Source: an uncultured Lachnospiraceae bacterium (lineage in GTDB: Bacteria; Bacillota; Clostridia; Lachnospirales; Lachnospiraceae). Taken from it: 64,000 nt of DNA. A model generated the notes under the pieces. That model ran no database searches. It was not told the origin of the DNA and saw only the letters and a program-made list of their open reading frames with translations. Positions 49,443 through 57,844 of this stretch are shown piece by piece. Position 1 is the stretch's first letter. Each line of letters begins with the position of its first letter. Both the position numbers and the translations under genes were made by a program. Location of the stretch: contig CAKRES010000006.1 of the NCBI GenBank assembly GCA_934317845.1, positions 1 through 64,000 of the forward strand, in the 5' to 3' direction.

Positions 49443-51161
49443 ATGAAATTATCAAGTAGATTAAGAAGGATAGCAGCGTTTAGCATGACTGTGATGATGC
49501 TAACTGCTATCCTTCCTGTTTCTAATGATACCTCCCTACTGCTTCCGTCAGCAGCCAGTGCCGACGCTTCTAAAGATGCTTCGGCGGATGCTTCTAAGGA
49601 TGCCTCCAAAGATGCGGTATCTTCTGATGCAACAACAGCGGCTGCAGCAACCACACAGATGTCCACGGTGCTGACCAAGCTTAACGTGTCCAATCAGACG
49701 ATGACCAGCATTACGGTAAGCTGGGATCAGGTAGCAGGTGTGGATGGTTATGTACTGCAAACGTATAACTATACGACAAAGGCATGGGATGCACTTGCCA
49801 CGATCCCGGTTAACCTGTCCCTTACCTCGTATTCGTATGTGGCTTCTGATCTGAATGCCGGAACGACACACCGCTTCCGCATTTTCACATATCAGGGAAC
49901 ACCGGCCAATCTTTCTCTTCCGGTAAAATCGATCAAGACCGGATGCAAACCGGCAATTCCGGATCTTACCGTGATCAAAGGAGATCGTTCGGCAAGACTG
50001 AGCTGGGGTCCGATGAAAGCGAAAGGCTATGAGATCTATCAGCGTGTGGGAACAGGAGCATATGAAAAGATCGCGCAGTTGACCGATGGGACTGCAACAA
50101 GCTATATTGCTTCCAATCTGACCAATGGAGTAGCGTATTCTTTTTATGTCATTGCTTATTCCACGTATGAAGCAACGGATAATGGTGTATTTTACAGTAA
50201 TACGTTAAAAGGAGATGTTTCTTCGGAGTGTACGATCACCCCGTCTGCGGCACAAAAAACAAGCTCAAAAGCAGCACTCTTTTCAAAGGTAGCAGAATTT
50301 AAGGCGAGTGCGGCTTATAAAACCTACGCATTGGCAAAAAAGATCAATACTGCGAAATGCTTTGTCACCCCGGGAGTTGCAACGACCAATGTAAACGGGA
50401 TCAATTTAGATTCCTATGTGACGGATGGCAGTGTGTGTGCAAAAAGATATTATTTTCTTGCTGCTCATGACAAAGACGGTGTGAGTAATTCCGTGATCTA
50501 TGTGATGAAGCGTTCCAATCACAAATATAAGATGACGCTTGTACTTCCAAATAAGTACACGGTAACGGATCTGGCCTTTGATGGCACCAACCTTTGGATG
50601 ACGGCCGGAAATGAGATCGCATGTGTACGGTATAAAACGATCACGAGCAAGCTTTCCACCGGAGTGGACAGTGCCAATCTGGCATACATGAATACCTATA
50701 AAATGACGACGGCACCGACCTATATGGCATATTACAATAACATGCTCTGGGTAGGTACCTATAGCACAAAAAGGAATTATATGACCGGATATGAGATCAG
50801 TGATAAAACAACGACCAAGCCGGTATTAAAGAGTACGAAACGGATGCAGATGCTTGCGAAGGTCAGAGCAATCGATATTGATGAGAGCGGTTATCTCTAC
50901 ACGGTTCGTTCCAATCAGGTGAAGAAGGGAATGAGCGGTTATATCAGTGAGGTCAGAACGTATCTTCCAAGCTGGACAACAACAGCGGCAACGATAAAAA
51001 AGAATACCAATAAAAAGACGGCAAAGCTTCCGGCAATGGCGATTGGGATCAGCCACTATAACACCTATTCTTATATAAATTTTTCTTCTGTCAAGGAAGA
51101 GGAGTGCCGTTATCCAACGGATCGAAGCTGGGCAGTGAAACTGACTGCGCTTAGAAAGTAA
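49443..51161 (+). CDS. Secreted fibronectin type III protein with DASK repeats, paralogue
   Basis: 572 residues: signal peptide (LSSRLRRIAAFSMTVMMLTAILP), a DASKDAS low-complexity stretch at about 40-62, about two FN3 domains (TSITVSWDQVAGVDGYVLQTY; RSARLSWGPMKAKGYEIYQ) and a C-terminal region shared with 23699-25993 (SNSVIYVMKRSNHKYKMTLVLPN, VTDLAFDGTNLWMTAGNE, MAYYNNMLWVGTYS). Same architecture, one FN3 fewer. GGAGTG lies 7 nt upstream. Probably surface-displayed; the ligand is unknown. Confidence 0.75.
   Translation: MKLSSRLRRIAAFSMTVMMLTAILPVSNDTSLLLPSAASADASKDASADASKDASKDAVSSDATTAAAATTQMSTVLTKLNVSNQTMTSITVSWDQVAGVDGYVLQTYNYTTKAWDALATIPVNLSLTSYSYVASDLNAGTTHRFRIFTYQGTPANLSLPVKSIKTGCKPAIPDLTVIKGDRSARLSWGPMKAKGYEIYQRVGTGAYEKIAQLTDGTATSYIASNLTNGVAYSFYVIAYSTYEATDNGVFYSNTLKGDVSSECTITPSAAQKTSSKAALFSKVAEFKASAAYKTYALAKKINTAKCFVTPGVATTNVNGINLDSYVTDGSVCAKRYYFLAAHDKDGVSNSVIYVMKRSNHKYKMTLVLPNKYTVTDLAFDGTNLWMTAGNEIACVRYKTITSKLSTGVDSANLAYMNTYKMTTAPTYMAYYNNMLWVGTYSTKRNYMTGYEISDKTTTKPVLKSTKRMQMLAKVRAIDIDESGYLYTVRSNQVKKGMSGYISEVRTYLPSWTTTAATIKKNTNKKTAKLPAMAIGISHYNTYSYINFSSVKEEECRYPTDRSWAVKLTALRK
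49558..49632 (+). repeat. DASK-coding repeat, second copy
   Basis: Units of GAYGCTTCTAAGGAT type encode Asp-Ala-Ser-Lys, as at 23850 but with GCTTCT/GCCTCC codons instead of GCAAGT. Confidence 0.7.
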
Positions 51162-51178
51162 AGAAGCAACAAAGAAGA

Positions 51179-51220
51179 AGAGACCATGTCGGCAGAAAAA
51201 TGTGTCGAATGGTCTCTTTT
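51179..51220 (+). terminator. Terminator after the second FN3 protein
   Basis: AAGAGACCAT pairs with ATGGTCTCTT, then TT. Confidence 0.85.
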
Positions 51221-51222
51221 GC

Positions 51223-51251
51223 TTGTAAAAATGTGCAGATATTGGTATCAT
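51223..51251 (+). promoter_or_regulatory. Promoter of the HD-domain gene
   Basis: TTGTAA (51223-51228), 17-nt spacer, TATCAT (51246-51251). Confidence 0.55.
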
Positions 51252-51302
51252 TATAAATAAGTGCAACACTCACTCTGATGCAGGAAGATTAGGAGGCGGA
51301 CT

Positions 51303-52412
51303 ATGAAATTTGTGAAGACAGATGATTTAAAAGAGGGGATGCGGCTTGCAAAACCAATATACAATAGAAATGGTGTCATGCTTTATGAACGTGACAGCAA
51401 ACTGACGATGCAGGGTATCAACAGTATCCGTAATTTTGAATTGATCGGAATCTACGTGTTAGAGCCAGCCGAACCAGTGCCACCGATGACTCCATTTGAT
51501 GTGGAATTTGAACGCTTTCAGACGATTGCGATCTTTAGTCTTAAAGATAACCTGAAGCTGGTGCTGGAGAAGAGCAGCTCTAAAGAATTGTCAAAGCTTG
51601 TCACTGTGATTGAAGAACAGTATGGACAGTTGGATGAAAAGGTACAGTTTGTCCAGAATATCAGAAGCAGACAGGATTATGTTTATAAACACACATTAAA
51701 TGTTGCGATTCTTTGTGCGTTGATGGCAGGAGCTATGAAGCTTTCCAAACGCGAGAAAATGGACGTGATCATGGCGGCTCTGCTTCATGATATCGGGAAA
51801 TTATTACTGCCGAAAGAGCTGTTATACCGCACGGAGGAATTGTCTCCGGAGGAGATGAAAACGCTTGCCAAATGTAAGGAGGAAGCTTATAATCGGCTCT
51901 TGTTAGATTATGATCTTGCTGCCAATGCCCGTATTATCATTTCCCAGTTTACAAAGCTGGAGCAGGGCGGCGATTATGTGGAAGGCACTTTAAAGGGAAC
52001 CATGATGCTTTGTGTGGCAGAGGTATATGATTACATGACTGCCATGAAGCTTGGTGAGGATTCGATGTCTACGATCCAGGCAATGCAGTATTTGCGAAAG
52101 CATCAGGACGACTTTGGAAAAGATGTCGTGGATGCGTTGTTTGCAGCAATTCAGGTTTTGGTGCCGGGAGTTTGTGTACAGCTGACCAACGGTGACAAAG
52201 CTGCTGTTATCCGGGAGAATTTAGAGGATGTGATGCGTCCGGTAGTGCTCAGTCTCAGCACTCATGAAGCATATGATCTTGCGGATCCAAAGGTATTTCA
52301 GAAGTTTCAGGTGAAGGATGTCATGAAGACGATGGATAATCGTTATGTGATGGATCGGGCGATCTTAGAGGAATACAAAGGAAAGCTTTCCTATAAACGA
52401 AGACAGAAATAG
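51303..52412 (+). CDS. Degenerate HD-GYP domain protein
   Basis: 369 residues. The N-terminal 80 residues (DLKEGMRLAKPIYNRNGVMLYERD) match the domain preceding HD-GYP in c-di-GMP phosphodiesterases. The HD core AALLHDIGKLLLPKELL keeps the HD pair. The second metal block HHE and the GYP motif are replaced (ISQFTKLEQGGDYVEGTLKG), while VAEVYDYMTAM and the surrounding helices remain. It is likely an HD-GYP that lost c-di-GMP hydrolysis or acts as a binding or scaffold protein. ATG follows AGGAGG. Monocistronic between terminators. Confidence 0.75.
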   Translation: MKFVKTDDLKEGMRLAKPIYNRNGVMLYERDSKLTMQGINSIRNFELIGIYVLEPAEPVPPMTPFDVEFERFQTIAIFSLKDNLKLVLEKSSSKELSKLVTVIEEQYGQLDEKVQFVQNIRSRQDYVYKHTLNVAILCALMAGAMKLSKREKMDVIMAALLHDIGKLLLPKELLYRTEELSPEEMKTLAKCKEEAYNRLLLDYDLAANARIIISQFTKLEQGGDYVEGTLKGTMMLCVAEVYDYMTAMKLGEDSMSTIQAMQYLRKHQDDFGKDVVDALFAAIQVLVPGVCVQLTNGDKAAVIRENLEDVMRPVVLSLSTHEAYDLADPKVFQKFQVKDVMKTMDNRYVMDRAILEEYKGKLSYKRRQK

Positions 52413-52415
52413 CAG

Positions 52416-52473
52416 AAAAAACCCTTACCAAGGGCATTCCTGAATGGAATTGCAGTTTGGTAAGGGTTTTTTT
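52416..52473. terminator. Bidirectional terminator
   Basis: AAACCCTTACCAA pairs with TTTGGTAAGGGTTT, with T/A runs on both sides, between convergent genes. Confidence 0.88.
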
Positions 52474-53215
52474 AGTTTGCATTCTTTTTTACAGTGATCG
52501 TATAGGTGCTGCTGGCTCCGGATGGAGCAGTTACCGTGATCTTATAGATGGATAACTCATTTTTCAGAGTGTCAGGTCCATCTGAGGTAATGACGGCATC
52601 TTTGTCGGATGGGATGGAGCTGAAAGTAAAGATTTTGGTATCGTGCGGTACGGTGACCTCATACTGATAGGTTTGTGGATCCCATTCCGGTGACAGCTCT
52701 CCCACACCGAGCAGCAGCTCTTTTAAGGTGCTGTCATCGGTCTGCTTTGCATTTTCTGTAACGGTAACCGAGCAGGTTGCTGCATCAAGCACTACCGTGT
52801 CCAGCTTGTCATATCCATTATAGGAAATGTCGGAAAGGGAAAAGGAATAGCTTCCTGTTTTTAATGCAGTAAAGGAGATCTCATAGGTCTTTTCTGCGGT
52901 GGCCTTTTCAAAGCTGTCCTTGATGGTCAGGATACCACTGTTTCCAGACAGTGCTCCATCCTTTTGTTCCTTATAAGAAAATGCGGTGTCATCATAGTGC
53001 AGATTGGCAGTCACGGACTGCATCGTTTTCTTTGGATGAAGGTGCACCTTGATCGTAACAGAAGCATCCTTTTTGACAGTTTCTTTTATTGCAGACAGTT
53101 CGACTGCTCCCGGTGCTGCGTTACTGCTTTTATTGAACCGGGAAGGAACAATAAAAACAGTAAGGATAACAGCAAGAATACATAGGATAACAGCCGGCAG
53201 GATTATTTTTTTCAT
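52472..53215 (-). CDS. Membrane-anchored cohesin/cadherin-like domain protein
   Basis: 247 residues: an N-terminal TM/signal anchor (IILPAVILCILAVILTVFIV). A domain resembling cohesin follows (TIKVHLHPKKTMQSVTANLHYDDTAFSY; YEISFTALKTGSYSFSLSD), with KKTM-type strands. The C-terminal part is a cadherin-like beta-sandwich (LLLGVGELSPEWDPQTYQYEVTVPHDTKIFTFSSIPSD) ending in YTITVKKN. It likely sits on the cell surface and may bind partners. The same C-terminal domain type ends the adjacent GH73 protein, 17 nt away, so the two are probably one operon. Confidence 0.7.
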   Translation of the reverse strand: MKKIILPAVILCILAVILTVFIVPSRFNKSSNAAPGAVELSAIKETVKKDASVTIKVHLHPKKTMQSVTANLHYDDTAFSYKEQKDGALSGNSGILTIKDSFEKATAEKTYEISFTALKTGSYSFSLSDISYNGYDKLDTVVLDAATCSVTVTENAKQTDDSTLKELLLGVGELSPEWDPQTYQYEVTVPHDTKIFTFSSIPSDKDAVITSDGPDTLKNELSIYKITVTAPSGASSTYTITVKKNAN

Positions 53216-53232
53216 AGAAAAGTCCCCCTTGG

Positions 53233-55545
53233 TTATTGTTTGGTGATCGTGATGGAATAAGAGGTTTTGGTTCCATTTTCTGCGGTGCAGGTGACATGGA
53301 ACGTATTGTTTCCGGTCACGACATTATATGTGCCGGTGCCACTTACTTTTGCCCGGCTGCTGATAGCTGAGGCACTGATCTTTACACTTTTAACCGTGCT
53401 TTCCACTACCGCGGTATAACTGTTTTTCTGATAATCAAATGTAGCATCTAAGTAGATCGTCGTTTTTCCTTTTTTTACCGTCAGCGATTTCAAATAGCTG
53501 TTTGGATTGCCGGATTCTGCCGGAAGCGTACAGTTTTGCTGCGGCATGTCCTGATAATACGGAATGTAAAATGTATAAGCATTTCCTAATAACTGGTTGT
53601 TTCTGTAAGAGTTGTAATTGCTGATGGCATAGGAATTGGCGGCTACTACTGCAGTCATATACTGGTGTACAAAATAAGAGGTTGGTACGACAACATTAAA
53701 TTTCTGTGTGTACATCGTATTCTGTCCCAGGTTGATATATTGTCCGGCAATGTAGCTTGCGCCTCCTGTGATCGATTTATAAGGTGTCGTCCACGGACGG
53801 TTGTAGCTGGTGCCTTTGCTTGCCCAGGAAAGTCCGTTGGCGACGGCTTGTCCGGTGGCACTGTCATTTGCTCCGATATTATAAAAATTGTAAAGCCCTT
53901 CATAGCCCTTATAAGTACCACTGGTGGAATTACTTCCTTGTGTACCCACTTCATTTTTTACGCGGGTAACAAGATAATAAGGACTGACATTGGAAGTGGA
54001 GGCAGCATCCATAAATGCATCCAGATAAGAACCGGAAACAACCTGTTTGGTAGTTTTGTCAGTCACACTGTAGTTTCCTGCCATAAACGTATCTTTGAGC
54101 ATATTGGAAACGGCTTCCTTCGTCTGTGTTGGTTCGTAAGACAAGGCTTCAAACATAAAGATTCCTTGCTCCGTTAAAAAGTTCCGGGGATCCATGTAAT
54201 ACGCAATGACCTGATCGTTGGCAGAATAAAAATTGGAACCATCACGCAGTGTGTAGGTATCTGTGGCCCAGTCGTAATCGCCCGGTGCGGTGGATAAGTA
54301 AGAAAATGGAGCACTGTAGGTGCTGGCACTTCCCCCCTTCGGACAGTTACTCTGGATCGTGTTTCTGCCGTTCACATTTTCACCTTCGATCACGTTCGCC
54401 CACGTCAGTCCGGTTGCAACCGGATGAAAGACCCAGTTGGCATGTGCCTGGTGAAGAGCGATCAAAGCAGGACGGTAACTTTCCGGAAACTGGTTTAAAC
54501 ATTCCTGGAACTGTGCTTCTGTTGAAAGATCCACATCACTGGAAATGAAATATCCGGTGACCGTACCGGAGGAAGCAGAAAAGCTTGCCTTATACCAGAG
54601 CGTTCCATTGACAGTGAGCTGTCCCAATACGTTTAAGGTTGTCTGGGCAGGAGCCGTTTTTTTACTCTTGGAAAGCGGACTTGCGATCTTCCGTGCTTTG
54701 GTTGCCTTGTTGGTTGTTGCAGAATAATTCGTGGTACTTTTAACGGTAGCAGTGACCGTGCTTACTCTGCTTTTTACAAGATAGCCGGTGCCGGCTTCTG
54801 TTTTTACCTTCACCCATTTCTTTTTATGTACGGTAAGCTCCCCTAAAATGATCACATTGCTGCCTGCCGGAAGAGTGGTGAGCTTTTTGTCTGTTCCATT
54901 GGCAGTCTTATAAACCCCGCCGCGTGATCGGGTAACTCCGGCCTTGTATTTTTTGGAAGCCGTTTTGGTTGGTTGGAACTTCAAATATTTTGCGGGAATG
55001 TAACCGTGGTATTTTCGTTTTTTGACCGTGGCGGTCACTTTATACCATGTCGTTTTTCCTACCTTCTTTTTCTGTCCGGCATACACACATTTATTTTTGG
55101 AAAGATAGGTGAGAATGCGGGCAGTGGAACGTTTTTGATAAAGGGCAACCGCCTGTTTGGTATTGGCATAACGGTAGAGCCCTTTTTTTGTTGTTGGAGT
55201 TGTTTTGGTACTGCTTGCTGTGCTGCTTTTCTTCTGCAAAAGATCAGATCGCACATAGCCCCGATAGGTGGTACCGGATAACGTGACTTTAATATAGTAC
55301 CAGGTTTCTCCGGCTGTATTTTTTTTGCTGCGTACGATCGTCACGGACTGATTGATGGGAAGCGTGACTACGACATCTGTAAGTGTCGAAGTACCTTTTC
55401 GCACATTCACCTGATCCGTAATGATCGTGCCTTTGCTGGCAGCCGCGGTACGATCCGCATGCAGCAGCGGCAGTGCCGAACAAAAAAGAGTAAAAAACAG
55501 GAAGAATACAAGAATTGTCTTCTTCCGTGCGTGTATAGTATGCAA
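53233..55545 (-). CDS. GH73-type glucosaminidase with SH3 domains
   Basis: 770 residues taking the TTG at 55545, which lies 7 nt after AAGGAGG; the ATG at 55578 lacks a site. A signal peptide (TILVFFLFFTLFCSALPLLHA) is followed by SH3-like repeats (DQVNVRKGTSTLTDVVVTLP; RGGVYKTANGTDKKLTTLPAG). The endo-beta-N-acetylglucosaminidase domain comes next, from about 380 to 640, with the acidic loop NVIEGENVNGRNTIQ, DPRNFLTEQGIFMFEALSY, RVKNEVGTQGS and YNFYNIGANDS. A cadherin-like C-terminal domain (YLDATFDYQKNSYTAVVES) ends it. It would cut glycan chains of peptidoglycan outside the cell. Confidence 0.82.
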   Translation of the reverse strand: MHTIHARKKTILVFFLFFTLFCSALPLLHADRTAAASKGTIITDQVNVRKGTSTLTDVVVTLPINQSVTIVRSKKNTAGETWYYIKVTLSGTTYRGYVRSDLLQKKSSTASSTKTTPTTKKGLYRYANTKQAVALYQKRSTARILTYLSKNKCVYAGQKKKVGKTTWYKVTATVKKRKYHGYIPAKYLKFQPTKTASKKYKAGVTRSRGGVYKTANGTDKKLTTLPAGSNVIILGELTVHKKKWVKVKTEAGTGYLVKSRVSTVTATVKSTTNYSATTNKATKARKIASPLSKSKKTAPAQTTLNVLGQLTVNGTLWYKASFSASSGTVTGYFISSDVDLSTEAQFQECLNQFPESYRPALIALHQAHANWVFHPVATGLTWANVIEGENVNGRNTIQSNCPKGGSASTYSAPFSYLSTAPGDYDWATDTYTLRDGSNFYSANDQVIAYYMDPRNFLTEQGIFMFEALSYEPTQTKEAVSNMLKDTFMAGNYSVTDKTTKQVVSGSYLDAFMDAASTSNVSPYYLVTRVKNEVGTQGSNSTSGTYKGYEGLYNFYNIGANDSATGQAVANGLSWASKGTSYNRPWTTPYKSITGGASYIAGQYINLGQNTMYTQKFNVVVPTSYFVHQYMTAVVAANSYAISNYNSYRNNQLLGNAYTFYIPYYQDMPQQNCTLPAESGNPNSYLKSLTVKKGKTTIYLDATFDYQKNSYTAVVESTVKSVKISASAISSRAKVSGTGTYNVVTGNNTFHVTCTAENGTKTSYSITITKQ

Positions 55546-55632
55546 ATAAATTCCTCCTTCGTGTAGCTGGTTGTTCAATGGTAGATCAGTAGCTTTGCTA
55601 TATTATGAGCATGACTCATTGCCTTTCTTGTA

Positions 55633-56529
55633 TCATGATTTCTGGCTGGACAACAGCTTGCTCAGTGTAGTTAAGAGTGCTGTGTTTGAGGTAAGGCTCG
55701 TCGTCGTATCAAGGGAGGAAGACGACGGTGTGCTCTGTCCGGCTGCAATATTGATATAGTCGTTTGCGTAGTCCAGAAAATCCTTGTAAGAGTAGGTATC
55801 ATCAGAGCTATTATCGGATGCCTGTCCGGCAGAAGTTTTGGAAGCAGTTGTCTTAGTGGTGCTTTCACTGCTTCTTGTTTCTTCCGTATTGCTGACCAGA
55901 TGAATATCGTTGCTTGGAATCTTAGAAAGGATCTTGTTCCATTTTTTGTCCTGTTCAGATGTTACGGTATCACCGCCCTGAACTGCTACGGAAACAGGGG
56001 TGTCTGGAACGGAAACTCCGTTTTGGTAATAACCAAGCACCTTGTTGACATAGGAAGAAACTCCACCGTAAGAAGGGATCCCGCCTGCTTTGTCTACTGC
56101 ATTTGGCCCTGCATTGTAAGCAGCGAGCGCAAGAGCTGTATTTCCATTATATTTCTGTAAAAATTCTGAGAGCAGCTTTGCTCCGCCCATGATATTCTGT
56201 TCCGGATCGTAGGCATTGGTAACACCTAAATATTTGGCAGTCGCAGGCATTAACTGCATCAGTCCCATTGCACCGGAATGAGAAGTAACATTCGGAGAAA
56301 AGTTACTTTCCTGTTTGGCAACCGCTTTTAATAGATTCGCATCCACCTGATAAGTACGGGCTGCTTTTTCAAATAAGCTGTCATAATCTGTTGTGATCGT
56401 TTTCCCCTGCTCTTTTGCAAGTACACGGGAAAAGGAATCGTTATGTTGAAGCTCTGCTGTCTGGCTGTATTCCGGAAGCGTTGTGACTACCTGTGCGCCA
56501 TCTGCAGATGTGATTGTGATCGTTGGCAT
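55633..56529 (-). CDS. Lytic transglycosylase (SLT) domain protein
   Basis: 298 residues. The SLT core runs from about 45 to 170: LFEKAARTYQVDANLLKAVAKQESNFSP (catalytic Glu), SGAMGLMQLMPATAKYLG and ALALAAYNAGPNAVDKAGG. It cleaves peptidoglycan glycan strands. There is no signal peptide in front of MPTITITSADGAQ, so export could use a non-Sec route (flagellar or phage-like). The tail of about 120 residues is Ser/Thr-rich and low complexity. AGGAGGG lies 6 nt upstream. Same strand as the GH73 gene. Confidence 0.82.
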   Translation of the reverse strand: MPTITITSADGAQVVTTLPEYSQTAELQHNDSFSRVLAKEQGKTITTDYDSLFEKAARTYQVDANLLKAVAKQESNFSPNVTSHSGAMGLMQLMPATAKYLGVTNAYDPEQNIMGGAKLLSEFLQKYNGNTALALAAYNAGPNAVDKAGGIPSYGGVSSYVNKVLGYYQNGVSVPDTPVSVAVQGGDTVTSEQDKKWNKILSKIPSNDIHLVSNTEETRSSESTTKTTASKTSAGQASDNSSDDTYSYKDFLDYANDYINIAAGQSTPSSSSLDTTTSLTSNTALLTTLSKLLSSQKS

Positions 56530-56765
56530 AATACCCTCCTGAAAACAAACTTATGTAAACCCACTATTTCCTATTATAAGGTAGTTGCCCGGCAAATACA
56601 ACTTAAAATGGTTCAAAATCTTCCAATCTGATATGTTAAGAGTTTTGTAAGATTTCGTAAGGTTTTATCTACTAGGTTTTTCCGCCCTTGTCTGATATGA
56701 TAGCAGTATAACAAAGATACGGGTGTTTTTTGTGAGAAACCAAAAGGAAAGAGGAAGGGATGAAT

Positions 56766-57830
56766 ATGAAGCGAATCGGAGCGATCAGTCTGGCTCTTAT
56801 GTGCCTGCTCAGTGTTGCAGGCTGTGGTGCCGGGAAACAGGAAGTGGTGCGGGAAGATCTGATGCAGGCTTCTCAGAACAAGGCAAAAGAAATTTTAACA
56901 GACAAAGTAAAACGAGGGGATCTAAAGATCTCACAGAGTTTTTTCTGTACGGCGGAATGTAAAAATGAAGTGGAATGCAAATTTGGGATATCTGGTCTTT
57001 CTTACGAGTCTGTGTATGTGGAGACGGGGGATAGTGTAAAAAAAGGAGAGCTTTTGGCAGAGCTTGATATGACGGGAGTAGAGGAGCAGATTCAGGATGC
57101 CAAACGGGAGTATGACAGTGCAGTGCTCGCCCTTTCCAGTTTAAAAGTGCAGAGGAAAGATGAAGAAGAGATTGCCAAATGGTCTTATCAGAAGGCAAAG
57201 GAACGAAAAGCAATGGAAGAAAGCTTTGAGGAACAGGAGCGGTTGCAGAAAGAAGCCATCCGGATTTCCGGGCAACGTTTGAAAGAGGCAGAGCAGGAGC
57301 AGGAGAAAAGAAGGATCTATGCTCCGTTTGATGGTACAATTACCTATCTTTATGATATCCAGGGCAGTGCAAAAGGAGGAGCGAATCAGGCAAGATCGGA
57401 TCAAAAGCTTACATTTCTCAAGATTGGAAATGGCGATTATGTGTTTGTGGGTGAGACCGAATATTATCAGAATTATCCGGTAGGAACTAAAGTGAGTATG
57501 ACGATCGGGGAACGGGAATATGCGATGCAGGTGACGAAAGTTGAAGATACGGACAGCAAGAGCAAAAAGCTTACGCTGGCATTGCTGGATCAGTCGTATG
57601 GAATTTCCAAAGGAGCGAAAGGAACTGTTTCGGCGAAACAGAAAAAATTGGAAAATGTGCTCTATGTTTCCAATGCGGCGATTTTGACGATACAGGGAAA
57701 AAACTATGTTTATCTGTTGTCAGATCAGGGGCTTCGCACGATCAGGCAGGTGGAAGTCGGTTTATGCAATGACAATTATACAGAGATCAAATCCGGATTA
57801 GAAGAAAATGATTCGGTCATCTTAAATTAA
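56766..57830 (+). CDS. MacA/HlyD-like efflux adaptor lipoprotein
   Basis: 354 residues from ATG 56766 (GAGGAAGGG 6 nt upstream). Lipobox LLSVAGC gives a lipid-anchored cysteine at residue 20. A split biotinyl-lipoyl domain (VYVETGDSVKKGELLAELDMTGVEEQIQDA ... RRIYAPFDGTITYLYD) is separated by a coiled-coil hairpin rich in Glu/Lys/Gln. A beta barrel (PVGTKVSMTIGEREY) follows. It would link an ABC-type exporter to substrate outside the membrane. First gene of a five-gene exporter cluster; 14 nt before the next adaptor. Region 56530-56760 shows no clear promoter. Confidence 0.82.
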   Translation: MKRIGAISLALMCLLSVAGCGAGKQEVVREDLMQASQNKAKEILTDKVKRGDLKISQSFFCTAECKNEVECKFGISGLSYESVYVETGDSVKKGELLAELDMTGVEEQIQDAKREYDSAVLALSSLKVQRKDEEEIAKWSYQKAKERKAMEESFEEQERLQKEAIRISGQRLKEAEQEQEKRRIYAPFDGTITYLYDIQGSAKGGANQARSDQKLTFLKIGNGDYVFVGETEYYQNYPVGTKVSMTIGEREYAMQVTKVEDTDSKSKKLTLALLDQSYGISKGAKGTVSAKQKKLENVLYVSNAAILTIQGKNYVYLLSDQGLRTIRQVEVGLCNDNYTEIKSGLEENDSVILN

Positions 57831-57844
57831 CGGGAGGAATGAGT

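Noticed and set aside
54249..55281. Plus-strand frames inside the GH73 gene
   Set aside because: Unsupported by start sites or family; the minus strand is a full secreted enzyme.
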